Positions 1-10,696 of a DNA stretch of 64,000 nt are shown one piece after another. A program made the translations under genes and the position numbers. The notes below the pieces were generated by a model. It was not told where the DNA came from and did no database searches. It saw only the letters and a program-made list of their open reading frames with translations. Within the stretch, counting starts at the first letter, position 1; the number at the start of each line of letters is the position of its first letter. The stretch is from Pseudonectria foliicola. Lineage: Eukaryota; Ascomycota; Sordariomycetes; Hypocreales; Nectriaceae. The stretch lies in assembly GCA_003693505.1 (NCBI GenBank), contig QUZD01000024.1:310001-374000 (forward strand). The letters are read 5' to 3'.

Positions 1-504
1 TGGCGGACAGGACAGACTGTCGGTTGACTCGAGACTTGATGTTGGAAGCGGTGCCCTGAATAGGTCCGTGGTTAGCAACGGATCTCGATTCGGGTTGGAC
101 ATTCTCGGGGTCGTACGTATTCTTCAGCCAACATCTTGGCCGCCCGAGAAACCTGGTCCTTGGGCGCTGACGGGAAAAAAAGGTTAGTGCGTGGTTTCCA
201 GCGGCGGGAGGATGTAGGCAGATGGCATACGGATGATGAGCGAAATCATGGAAGTTCCATTTCCTCTGGCGGCCTCGAGGCGCTTGATCAGCTTCTTGAC
301 CTTCCAGATCTCAATCTGTGTGCGGTTGGATTAGCATCGCTTCATCAGCGGGAAAGCACGATGATTTGCGGTGTTGGTGTTGGCGGCGTTGGCGCGGGGC
401 ACAAGTGCCAGCGTGCCAGCAGCAATGAGGGGCTGCAAAGCCAGCCCGCGAATGGAACCGTGACCTACGTTCTTCTCGGCCTCGTTCGCCTGCGGGTCAC
501 TCAT
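1..504 (-). CDS. SUP45: Eukaryotic peptide chain release factor eRF1, 5' part (3' end beyond the window)
   Basis: Cytoplasmic factor that recognises all three stop codons in the ribosomal A site and, with eRF3, triggers release of the peptide. Exons on the minus strand: 469-504, 231-315, 117-166, and 1-55 continuing off the left edge; the phases agree. The translation starts MSDPQANEAEKN, then IEIWKVKKLIKRLEAARGNG, TSMISLIIPPKDQVSRAAKM and LAEEYGTASNIKSRVNRQSV. This is the strongly conserved eRF1 N-terminal domain. The stop-codon-reading NIKS motif is intact at the fourth exon. Only about 75 of roughly 435 residues lie in the window, so the GGQ hydrolysis domain cannot be seen. Start at 504 chosen because it is the first ATG and matches the fungal N-terminus. 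Divergent from the gene at 1123. Confidence 0.95.
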
Positions 505-1122
505 GTTGGGCGCGGTAGTGAGGGCCTTGCGAGTCGGTTCGTTGGCTTGTCTCGCGGGTCAGAATCGCAGAAATGTGGCGGGTTCCAGCGAGCGTGATCC
601 CAAAAGTGTGTATGTCTTTGTCTGGTGCCAGATTTTTATCGGTGCAAGGCGGCATGACCAACTTTCACGGTACCTTACGTAGTTGGTACCCGACTGACCA
701 ACAGCACCGCCACAGGTGGATCTGACCGGCTCAATGTCGGGCCCTGGGGCTGGCGGGCTGGCTGGCTGGCTGGCACGCTGAGTAACTGGACTTGATGGGG
801 TTTCCCCTTTGGCGGCACGCGCCAAGCTGTGGATAGGCTCCTCACCGCTTGGAACCAATACGGATCATGAGATCAACCAACCTGCATGTACCTGGGCAGG
901 TATCCTACAGCAAGCAGGGTTGGACGCATCCATCGCGAATACGGATAGGTACATGTACCAATCGAGGTATTTAATCGCTTCCCAGTGTTGGTTGATGTCA
1001 TGTGATCGATCGTTCGTGAGGCCCAACCCATTTCCTCTCTCCAGCATTACCAACCTGCTCGCGTGATCCTCACCCGCCGATGCCAGAGAATTCGCGCATG
1101 TACGCTGCGCTCGTCCTTTCCA
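505..1122. promoter_or_regulatory. Shared divergent promoter region of eRF1 and the APH-fold gene
   Basis: 618 bp lie between two divergent start codons. I see no conserved ORF; the short frames here lack family resemblance. A GGCT run near 758-772 is the only simple repeat. Individual promoter elements cannot be called with confidence. Confidence 0.45.
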
Positions 1123-2713
1123 ATGGCTTCAATCATCGAGCGGATCTTCTCGGTTCCGTGGGTATATTGCATTACCCGTTTTCGGCGCCTCTGGGGTGCG
1201 CTGTTCAACCCCATCTTCAGACGCCTCGCCACTTCTCCCTATAATCTCAGGCCCCTCACAGACCAACAACGCAAGCAAAAGACCCATGAATTCATCGACT
1301 CGATTGATCCCTCTGCCATTCGTGCCCTAGGTTCCAAGTATAACGACGGCTTGTCATGCGAAATCAGATGCTGGTGCCAGGGCACCTTCAACGTGTGCTA
1401 CATCCTCGACTTCCCTGATGGCTCGACACGTCTTGTCAGGCTTCCCATCGAGCCGGCAGTCCATGATGTGTGGAACAAGGTGCAAAGCGAGGTCTATACC
1501 ATGCAGTACGTCTCTCCTGCATATTCGATATCACCCTTCCTGAGGACTGACACGGTGCGCATAAAGGTACGTGCGAGACCACACTACTATTGCTGTCCCT
1601 CGAGTATATGCCTACGGCCGCAGCCAACTCCGACGAGATACCCCGGCGCTTCAAGTGTTCATGGTCCTGGATTATATTAGCGGTCGACCCCTTACCAAAC
1701 AGTTACTTCGCGACAGCTCAAAGGAATCCCGGACCCGATTCTTGGACCAAGTTGTCGACATGTGCGCCCAACTCCGAGAGCTCGAGTTTCCTCAGGGCGG
1801 TTCATTGATGCCGAATGCGACAGCTGGAATCTGGACCCGATTAGGACAGTTTTTCTCTTCCCAGGAAGAATTCCTCACGCCCCAGTCAACCACGGAAGGA
1901 TTCGAATTCGGGCCAAAAATCGTGGGTGCCTTTTCCAGACGCAAGAATGAACTCCAGGTCGACGGATATATGGCTTCACGTTTCACAGCTACCACTGCAA
2001 AGGAATTTCTTGAAGAGCAATACCGTATGCTTCAATACACCTGGAAGGTACCTAGCCAACAACTCAGTCGAGAGGAGGCTGAGCGTGAGGATTTTGCACT
2101 CCATGCTCTGATTCTAGAGGCTCAAAAGACTTTCGATACGGAGGCCAACTCGTCCGGCGATTCGTTCTGTCTAGCCCACCCCGATCTCCGTGTCGATAAC
2201 TTCATTGTGGACGACGATCTCCATATCCATGGCATTATTGACTGGGAATTTTCAGCCACGGTTCCACGACACGCTTTCCTACCTCCTTCGTGGATCACTG
2301 GTCACGATATTGGATCCATTGTTTCCAAGACTAACCTCTTGTCCGAGTTTGCCAGCGTACTGTCGTCACGAGAACAACTATCGTCTAGCCACTCTACCCT
2401 TGCACAAGAATGGGATTTCCAAGATAATCTCAGATTGCCCATTGCTTATATCCTTCAAGACCCAACTGAACTCTTTCTGCTCTTTTATAGATGCATTTAT
2501 CCCAAACTCTACACTGAGTCTCGCGACAAGGTAGTCCCTGACTTTTTCCAGCGTCCTGAGAATAAGGAGCTGCAGCGGGGACTGGAACGGCGCTTGCAGG
2601 CTTCTGAGCGGTATACCGAGTATCTCAAGAACAACAACCTCTTGGACGACGAAGAAGAGGAGGAAGAGGAGGAAGAGAAAGAATGGCAACAAGTGCGTGA
2701 GCGGACTGCTTAG
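1123..2713 (+). CDS. APH-fold phosphotransferase family protein (fungal aminoglycoside-phosphotransferase-like)
   Basis: Two exons, 1123-1505 and 1567-2713 (509 aa). The intron has a GTACGT donor and a CTGAC branch-like site, and joining restores the reading frame through VYTMQYVRDHTTIAVP. The C-terminal half shows the APH/choline-kinase-like active site: HPDLRVDN at about residues 332-339 (catalytic Asp and metal-binding Asn) and IIDWEFS at about 351-357 (metal-binding Asp). Fungal members of this family are numerous and mostly have unknown substrates, so antibiotic inactivation should not be assumed. The first ATG in frame, 1123, was chosen. The C-terminus is a run of acidic residues followed by EKEWQQVRERTA and a TAG stop. 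The frame stays open for another 33 charged codons after that stop (see findings). Neighbours give no pathway hint. Confidence 0.85.
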
Positions 2714-3691
2714 ATTCAAGAGGAATCAGAGCAGTTGCGCGAGTGGGACGAAAGAACAGAAGGGGAACGAACACGCATGGATGGGAAACGAGCTGCCAAT
2801 CGTCCGGTTAGCTAGGTACCTAGAATTGTCCATTGGGCACTCCTCGAGCACCGAAAAGCTGTTGCTTCGCTCTCACGCGCAGCGTGTTGCGGCTTTTCGA
2901 TAGCCCAATCAGGAGTGCCCCCTTTGATGAATTTGATGAATTTATTGCGCTCATGTTTGCACAGAACAGGATTCTATGTTGGTGGGGTTATCAATTTCAT
3001 TAACATGATATCTATCATTTGAATTGTTTCGTTGTAAAAGCAGGACTGCCCTTGCTGTTTTGGCGATATTGAGCAAAGCCAAAAAGGCTCCCCATCCTCG
3101 CCCTTTTTCCAAAGTCCATAAAGACATTATGAAGCAATTATAATTGCTTTGCCCGTTTCGTCAACACGCCACATGCCATAAACGGTTGGCGGAGGGAAAG
3201 TTGGGGACAGTGAGTGCGAATAACAGAAACCAACGTTAATGGCCCAGAAACAAAGTGAGTCGAGCCATAAATATTGCTATGGATTGGTTGCTTTCAAGAG
3301 CAGAGCTTGGCAATCCGGATTACAAGACAGATACAAATTACGCAGTTTGTTGTAGCTGTTTGTCTGCCAGTATACTGGCAGATTGACTCTGGGATGGCTC
3401 ACCGTGCACGAACCGCATGTAAATAGGGTCGGATGAATGTCGGGCCTGGGGCTGGAGATGTAATGCGATGACAATCTAGTCCATCGACTCCACCGCCCGG
3501 CAGTATGCCTTCACACCTCACATGCTGGGGAAGCTACCGAGACGGGCGCGCGGCTACATTGACATCATCCAACACCAAAATACAGTCTCCATCCCCGCGC
3601 ATATCTGTAACCACGGCTCTGCCTTCCCAACTCCCCATCGCTGCCGTCTCTCCGAGCCTTGCGTCCAATCGCCTCGACTCACAGCTCCATC
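2714..3691. other. Intergenic: 3' region of the APH-fold gene, upstream of the DUF1770 gene
   Basis: The first 100 bases (2714-2815) read as an in-frame, E/R/Q-rich extension of the preceding protein. Ten-base inverted-repeat arms, GGGCACTCCT at 2835-2844 and its complement at 2911-2920, may be a weak hairpin. The rest is unremarkable AT-richer spacer with no supported gene. Confidence 0.4.
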
Positions 3692-4246
3692 ATGAGTGAC
3701 CTCCCCACCGAGCTGGCTGCCACCATCCAGGCAGGCCATATCAACAGGCATCCGGATCCCAAGCGCGACATCAACCCCTCCACAGCCTCCGCCACGAGAG
3801 AGCCAGTCACGCTGCACCACTCAAAGCATCATGGTATCGACGATGACATCGACGTTGACGATGACGAGGAGGACATCCCTTACAGTGTTCTACGGCCGGC
3901 TCGCCAGTCACACAAGCTCCCGCCCCTGCCAGACTTGCGGTTCGAGCAGAGCTATTTGCGGAGCATATCCAACGCGGATACCTGGTGGAAGGTGATGCTC
4001 ATTACGGCCAGGGACCAGGTATGTACTTGACTCCACGTCGAAGAGAATGCAGCGGCTGACATGATACTGTAGATCATGATGCCTCTGGCACAGGGTCTGC
4101 TATACAACCTCTTTCTGTGTGGATGGCAGCAATGGAATAGGAACGCCCAGTTACATGGGAATACAGCCGGCGCCAGGTTGCGACGCTGGTGGTATGGAGT
4201 CAACAACTGGAAAATACCCAGTGCCCCCCAAAAGAAGTGGATGTAG
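3692..4246 (+). CDS. DUF1770-type fungal protein of unknown function
   Basis: Two exons, 3692-4018 and 4073-4246 (166 aa); the intron has a GTATGT donor and a CTGAC branch-like site. The protein begins MSDLPTELAATIQAGHINRH. An acidic stretch (DDDIDVDDDEED) follows, then PYSVLRPARQSHKLPPLPDLRFEQSYLRSI. After the splice it reads IMMPLAQGLLYNLFLCGWQQWNR, a hydrophobic segment near the C-terminus that could be membrane-associated. This layout, an N-terminal acidic half and a conserved 'LPDLRFEQSYL' core before a hydrophobic stretch, matches my memory of the DUF1770 family, which has no established function. The exon 2 reading is supported by its phase and by an in-frame stop just after a basic tail (QKKWM). 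Convergent with the WHIM gene. Confidence 0.8.
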
Positions 4247-4631
4247 AAAGATTAAACACGGAGCTAGCAGGCAATTGATTGTACATCAGAATTCTTCTTC
4301 GACTGCTCAAAGGTGATGACAGTATGTTCTTTAGGGCCCAATGCGATTTAGTCACGTATATATGACCACTCAACAAACCGACTGCCACCTGATGCTGGCC
4401 GGGATGCCTGTCATCCTGTCATCCTGTCACCCTGTCACTGTTGACTGAACGATTATTTTATTCCAGCCTGGGATATCATCCGCCAAGGCAGCTTGCCTTT
4501 CCCAGTTCCCGTCATATATATTCCGAGCATTCGAAAAAAAACCAATCATTCCCGGCAATACAACGATTCTATGGCACGATCCTGCTTTGTAGTCCCCAAC
4601 TCCATAAAACCACAAACATTTTTGGTCTCCC
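4247..4631. other. Convergent intergenic spacer
   Basis: 385 bp between two converging 3' ends; presumably holds both 3' UTRs. It includes a short CATCCTGTCA/CCCTGTCA repeat near 4410-4438. No gene seen. Confidence 0.4.
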
Positions 4632-6762
4632 TCATTCTTGGGTTCCAACATTGATGGACCTGGAAATCGGCTGCGCTTGCGACTTTTCAGGACTTCCTCT
4701 GAAAGCCAGAGGAGCTACGTGAATCGTGGCTGGAGTTGCAGGCTCCATTGGAGGAAGTGGGTGTGATTCCGCAGAGTCTGTTTTCCGAGGAGGGGAGATC
4801 CGAGGAGCGTTCGGCATCTCGTCCTCAGGCATGGCTGCTGTCTCAGTCTTTTCGCTTTCAGCCTGGGAGATCTTGTCGGGCAGCAGGTTTCCGGCCTGTT
4901 CGTTGGAAGTCAAGACGTTCTTGAGGCTCGGTGCAGTGACAGAGAGCTTCACAACCAAGCTCTGTGGCTGTGTCTCGCTGAGGTCATCTTCGACCATGGC
5001 CTCATCTTCATCAAATTCATCCTCTTCCTCCGATTCTTGGGGAACATGCTCATCGGCATCTTCTTCATCATCCCCAAATTCTGCCTCGCTTTCCTCGTCC
5101 GAATCCTTCGAGTTACGTTGCGAGCGTGTACTGGTTCCCACGTAATCAGTAGTTCCATGATTCAGTGTCGCAGTCCGTCGTGGCCGTCCCGTTGGACCAT
5201 TCGCACCCTCCTTTTCGGCGTCATTTGCGTCGTCATCATCACCATCACCCGTTGCGTTCAATCTGGTTGGTGCCCTGATCTGCCTCCCGCTTGCAGTAGT
5301 CAGAGGTCCAGTTTCAGCCGGGGTGTGGGTTCCAGTATTCCGTGCGGAGTATCTCGTAGTCGAGTCTGAGTTGAACACGTCTTCATCATCTGAGTAGGTG
5401 TACTTTATCCGCTTGCCACGCGTGCGGCCTTCGTAAAGTGAGAACCCAGGCTCCGGCCGCTTGAACTGCTCCTTGCGCGATTGTCGGTATTCGCGACGTT
5501 TTCGTTTCTGCATCGCGTTAGCAGGGAACCAAGGCTGATTATGGGATGCGCCAACAGGAGCCGGGCCATGGAGGTCCTGAGGCTAGAAGAGCTCCCACTT
5601 ACGTCTTCGCCAGCCTCGAACCGAGGAACAGCGGCCAGAATCTTGTGGCTAAGCTTTTTTGCCTTTGGTCCTCCATCTTTGGTTTCAAGCTTTTCTGCAA
5701 GGGCCTTGAGCTCATCGATCGACCCAGCTACACTCCACCAGGTTCGATTGTTCCCGGCCGGGTTGCTCTCTCGGTATACACGAAAAGCAGTATCGTCCTG
5801 GCCTTCGATCAAAAAGTATCTGCGCTTGTCACCATCCGAACCCCACGGCTGCACCGATCTTGGCTGATTTAGGTCGTCTTCATGGCGATTCTGTTTGTAT
5901 GACTGGTTGATCAGGCTTTTGACGGTTTCGGACGAGGAGAGGGCCCAGAGGATCAGGGTTCGTAGTAGTGTGAGCTATGATAGCGGTCAGATGATGTACA
6001 TGAACCGATCTACACAGCCTACGCACTCTTTCTGTCGGGTTCATTGAAGAAAAGGTTGAGCCTCCAGAAAGAGGATTCTTTTCACCCCATGCAGGTGCCC
6101 ATTGGTTCTTGTGAGTGCTGATAGCATCTTCCAATGCTCTGTTGTAATGCCCCGGTCTAAATCAACGAGAGTAGATTTCGATTAGCTTGGTGTATCCGAA
6201 AAAGGCGGCAATTGGCGTACTTGACATCTTGCTTCCGATTTAGCAGCAGTCCCAGTATTGCGCAGAGGAACGCTTCAGCACGATCGCCTGGAACCTGTGC
6301 AACGACGTCTCGTTCGAGCTCTTGAGGTCCGAAATTCGCGAGGGATCGGGGAAATGCATCATCGAATCGGCTTCTAAACATGACAATGAACTGCGACTGT
6401 TAGCGAACTTCTTATGGCGTTACGCGAACGCGACAGACCCAGGCGCGTCAAGGCCGCGACGTCGCGCCCTGGGCGATTGTTGGCACAAGGTGAGAAGAGC
6501 GCCAAGCGTAGGTACATACAGCAATATCGGGATTATCAGCAAGGACATATTCGTGTGGCGGAGAGGGTGATCGTTTGCGCGGTGGCGGTGATGGTTCCTT
6601 GGGGGACTGGTTGGAAAGCTTGGGGAAGAACTTTAGAATCCCAGCCTTGGATTTGGGCTGGTTGGGTTCCGAGTCACCAGCCTCTTCGAGCTCGTCGTCT
6701 GAAGGGACAGGCGACAGCGATGAAAGCGATGAGAGCTCTGAGGAATCGTCGTCGGCAGACAT
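4632..6762 (-). CDS. WHIM-domain chromatin-associated protein
   Basis: Five exons on the minus strand: 6520-6762, 6221-6396, 6027-6156, 5603-5974, 4632-5507 (598 aa, phases consistent). The N-terminus is Ser/Pro-rich (MSADDDSSELSSLSSLSPVP). Residues about 82-200 hold a WHIM1-like region: FRSRFDDAFPRSLANFGPQE, then NPTERLTLLRTLILWALSSS. A WHIM2-like motif follows (SVQPWGSDGDKRRYFLIEGQ). The region starting at exon 5 is strongly basic (KRKRREYRQSRKEQFKRPEP), then acidic and low-complexity up to the stop. WHIM modules occur in ISWI-partner proteins (Acf1/Itc1, Ioc3, RSF1-like), where they contact ISWI and linker DNA. By inference this is a nuclear remodelling-complex subunit. I see no PHD finger or bromodomain, so the specific complex is uncertain. 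Confidence 0.82.
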
Positions 6763-8652
6763 GTTTGGGTGCTCGTCCGCGGCGTTGTCGTGTCGTCGTC
6801 GTTGTCAGGATGAGGTTATGATGTGGGGGGAGGGAAGTAAGGAACGACGTAACTTATTAAGTTCGCGAGCGGACTTGCATCCACTAGGCGCGTTGACAAG
6901 TCGTAACCCGGCTCTGATAGGCTATCGCTCGAAATCTATTAAGTACCTGGAAGGGACTGTGCTAGGACTCGTCATAACCCTCATCCAGGAGGCGACGGCC
7001 GACAAGAGTGTGCCCTGGGGCTGTCTTAGAGAGCCTTCCATCTGCCCATGTTTCTCGCTATTCGCGTGTCCATCCATCCACCCAATCAAGCCTTATCGTC
7101 CAACTCCGCCAGATCTGGACCATCGCCTACGCATTGCCCTGCTTGGCTTGATGCTAGACGTGTCAATCCAGCCCATCACCAGTACCAACGAGGCGCATTT
7201 CAACCACCCTTCTTGCCTTCAATGCCGCCGCAAAGAAGTACCAGCACTGTTCCTCTCCATGCATAAAGAAATCAAAGAAGTGGGTCATTATCATTGTCGA
7301 CCTTGGCCACAGAGTCGCCGGGAGTCGCGATGTTGCACCTTTCAAAGCCTCGGAGCTGCCGCTGTTGACTAGTCATTCCCACGCATTCAACGGCAGACTG
7401 AGGTCGTAGCATGAAAAGACGGCAAAGAAGAGGAATCGGTCAGGGGTGCATTGTCAGATTCGGCATGCTCCAGACTGACTGCTACTGCAGCCATACTTCG
7501 TCTTGTAGGTATGCGCCAATATTGCGGGCTTGTCGATCCTCAGCACACGATTGAAGCGCGCCCACGTGGCTTGGCAACTTGTAGACAGGAAATTCTGCTC
7601 AGAGATCCGAGGGGATTCTCAACATACTGACACCGTAAAGTGGTCAGACCAAGCTGTCGATGAGCATTTCCTAGCACATGTCTGAGCGCCCACGGGCTGA
7701 CGATGCACACGACTTGGAATGCGTCAGAAACAGCAAGTCAGCTCTAGCTTCATCCAAAACGAAATTGGTTCAGGCCATGTCTCGAACTTCTTTCATAGCA
7801 TTAGCTTCACCAAGTGCCTCTGGCTCGAAAGGATGGACCACTGAGTCACTCCCAGCCATTTGGCCGTGTACGCAACAGGGTTGCAAGAGTGCAAGGGGGT
7901 TCCGTAGACCCTCATTTCAAAGTTCCCGTTCGCATAATGAAGTCGATTTGCACAACAAGCAAATTAGGGCATATCGTGATGAAATGGCATCGCAAGAGTA
8001 GATCGTTACGCAACGCTCTTTGTGGAGTGAGAATGAACCCACGATTGACGTGCCATCTTTCTTCCAAGGGAACAACAGAAGAAGATGCGCACTTGCACAA
8101 AAGGGCCGCCAGCCAGTTTGCAAGCTGGCAATGGTCCAATGATATGAATGGCGGTGCGCTGCACTCTGAGGCGGTGGTGGTGACTCTGGTGAGGCAAAGG
8201 CAATGATCGCAAAGAGCAACATGAGGCACGGGACTAATCTGTAGTAAGCGCAGGATTGGCAGTGGGGATATAGCGGTCGGTCACGGGTACATCTTGCACG
8301 GAAACTTGTGGCGCCTACAGGTTACTTACAACCATCTCACTTCAGTGGCAGAGTGGATTGCAGGTTGCAAGAGCCTACCCAAGGTAGTCTAAGTAGTGGC
8401 TTGGGTTTGGCCAATGGCCGATGGCCCCACCGGGTGCGAGAGCGACATCACGTGGTCAGGGCTCCTCCACCAAACTGGCGTCGTGCGCACAAAAAATTAT
8501 CAGCCAGGTGCACCGAAGGCCTCTCCGACAAAACACAAGCGGCCCAAGCCAGGTAAATTTACATCCTCTCCTTCTTGCCCCCCCAACCCTCGACTTACCA
8601 TTGCTTCATAGCATCTACCCTTTTCTCATCCACCCAGTGAAGAAAAGCCGCC
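6763..8652. promoter_or_regulatory. Long divergent intergenic region between the WHIM gene and RPL2
   Basis: 1.9 kb with no convincing gene; the frames here show no family signature. The right end is the RPL2 promoter and leader. Between 8551 and 8610 a GTAAAT donor, a CTTAC branch-like site and a CATAG acceptor suggest a 5'-UTR intron, and the start codon sits in a strong GCCGCCATGG context. One isolated TAATCTGTA motif lies at 8235-8243. Confidence 0.45.
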
Positions 8653-9739
8653 ATGGGTAGAGTTATTCGCAACCAGCGCAAGGGTCGTGGATCCATTTTC
8701 AGTCAGTACCGATCGAATATCCGAAACGACATCGACAATGGCATACTAACGTCAGGAAAGCGGCCAACACGCGCCTGAACAAGGCTCCCGCCAAGTTCAG
8801 AAACCTCGATTACGCTGAGCGCCACGGATACATCCGCGGTGTTGTCCGCGATATCGTCCACGATGCTGGCAAGTCCCCCCAGTCGAGATTTGAGATTTGG
8901 CGGATGGTGATGGTTACGGCAGTCATGGGCTGGAGATGGCAAGGACAAGCAAACTAACATGCGTCTTTTTCTGCTTTACAGGTCGAGGTGCTCCCCTCGC
9001 CAAGGTCGTCTTCCGCCACCCCTACCGATTCAAGCAGGTCACCGAGACCTTCATCGCCAACGAGGGCATGTACACCGGCCAGTTCGTCTACGCCGGCAAG
9101 AAGGCTGCCCTGACCGTCGGCAACGTCCTCCCTCTCGGTGAGATGCCCGAGGGTACCGTCGTCTCCAACGTCGAGGAGAAGGTCGGCGACCGTGGCGCTC
9201 TCGGCCGCACTTCCGGCAACTACATCACCATTATCGGCCACAACCCCGATGAGGGCAAGACCCGTGTCAAGCTCCCCTCTGGTTCCAAGAAGGTCGTTTC
9301 CTCCCAGGCCCGAGGCATGATCGGCATTGTCGCTGGCGGTGGCCGTACCGACAAGCCCCTCATGAGTACGTTTGCTCCCTTTCCCTCAGGCTCGGCCCCA
9401 GCAAATCTGGGGCTTGGACTTTGACCTGGTCGAATTGGATTTCTAACACGTGTGTACAGAGGCTTCGCGTGCCAAGCACAAGTTCGCTGTCAAGCGCAAC
9501 AGCTGGCCCAAGACCCGTGGTGTTGCCATGAACCCCGTGGACCACCCTCACGGTGGTGTAAGTAGTGCCGAATCCGGACTGCTTGTGAACAGAAAGGCTG
9601 ACAAGATTTGCAGGGTAACCACCAACATATTGGTAAGGCTTCTACCATCTCCCGATACGCCGTCCAGGGACAGAAGGCCGGTCTTATTGCTGCGAGAAGG
9701 ACGGGTCTCCTCCGTGGTACCCAGAAGACGAAGGATTAA
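8653..9739 (+). CDS. RPL2: 60S ribosomal protein uL2 (yeast RPL2, human RPL8)
   Basis: Core protein of the large ribosomal subunit, next to the peptidyl-transferase centre. Five exons: 8653-8701, 8761-8868, 8982-9365, 9460-9557, 9614-9739, giving 254 aa, the same length as yeast Rpl2. It starts MGRVIRNQRKGRGSIF and contains LDYAERHGYIRGVVRDIVHD, then the near-invariant NPVDHPHGGGNHQHIGKAST loop, and ends RRTGLLRGTQKTKD. Intron 1 ends in AAAG at 8760: using the earlier CAG would introduce a stop, while this acceptor yields GSIFTANTRLNKAP. Intron 2 (8869-8981) has a GC donor (G|GCAAGT); no GT site preserves the frame. High codon bias toward C-ending codons fits a highly expressed gene. Upstream TC-rich leader is typical of ribosomal-protein genes. 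Confidence 0.97.
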
Positions 9740-10696
9740 GGAGGCTGGAATTCATGGTCTCATTGGGATGGTGTTATACTGGCTTGCTTGCATCTATTGA
9801 TGGTACTGCTGTGAGCAGAAGGCTGGTAGCTCCGAGGGCAAGTACTATGGCATTGGCGCACAAAATCTGAAGGCCGTTTCTGTGAAGATGCGAGAATCCA
9901 GAATCATCTGGAGGTGAGGAAGTAGACAAGCACAGACATACCCGAGTATGCGTGCCAAAAACCACCCACATTTGCAATTCCAAGCCAGACCGAGTGCCTA
10001 TCTACCTACCGCGTAGTGGCTTGTGTGAAGTTGAATGAGGATCACTCCCAGTGCGAATCAGCAGCCATTGCAGCCATTTGCACACCTCCATCCATGACTG
10101 ATACATATCAATGGCTACGGCACCAAGTCGGGTTTAGGTTGGACCCAGCGTGGCGTGGTCATGTCCATCTCGATCTGGGGTCATGTTCCATGTGTTTGCG
10201 GGATGCGATGCTCGTACGACTTGATTGATTTGCCATGGCTATTTCAACCACCGTCCTCCCCTCCACCTCTGCGCCTCTGATGGTGATGCTCTTGAGACAA
10301 GACGAGACAATCTCCGCCCCAGAACGTCCCGAGCCTGGGAAACACGCCACACACGGTGCACACGGTATCTACCGTACATAACGTATATCCATTCAAATGT
10401 CCTCTATGCGCCCCCTCTCCAGGATTGCACCATGCTGTCGCGGCTGGTCATTGGCCCGCCGCCTTTGCTCAGCGAGGGCAGCGCTTCCGGGTCGGCCCCC
10501 GTTTGAGACCGCCCATAGTACCCAGTGTACCCCACGTGCAATGCTCAGCAAGGACAGCAACCCCACCAACAACAGTTATTACCCCTCCATCCAGTTCAAT
10601 CTCCTCGCATCAACCCCAGTATCCTCCTCCTCTCTCCCCGAGAACAACCTCAACCTCAACCTCAACCTCAACCTTACCAGACGTCAATTCAGCACC
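9740..10696. other. Intergenic between RPL2 and adenosine kinase
   Basis: Contains the RPL2 3' UTR and the ADO1 promoter and leader. From 10397 to 10696 the frame is open and continuous with ADO1 (see findings). A hexamer CTCAAC repeat occupies about 10650-10673 and keeps that frame. No separate gene supported. Confidence 0.45.

Noticed and set aside
1123..2713. Antibiotic-resistance kinase
   Set aside because: Only the general APH-fold motif is visible; fungal members are a large family with mostly unknown substrates, so resistance is not supported.
2835..2920. Inverted repeat GGGCACTCCT as a transposon end or terminator
   Set aside because: Arms are only 10 bp, there is no target-site duplication and no transposase; kept only as a weak hairpin.
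6575..7372. 265-codon plus-strand frame over the WHIM gene's first exon
   Set aside because: It is antisense to a well-supported exon and then continues into low-complexity spacer; no family resemblance.
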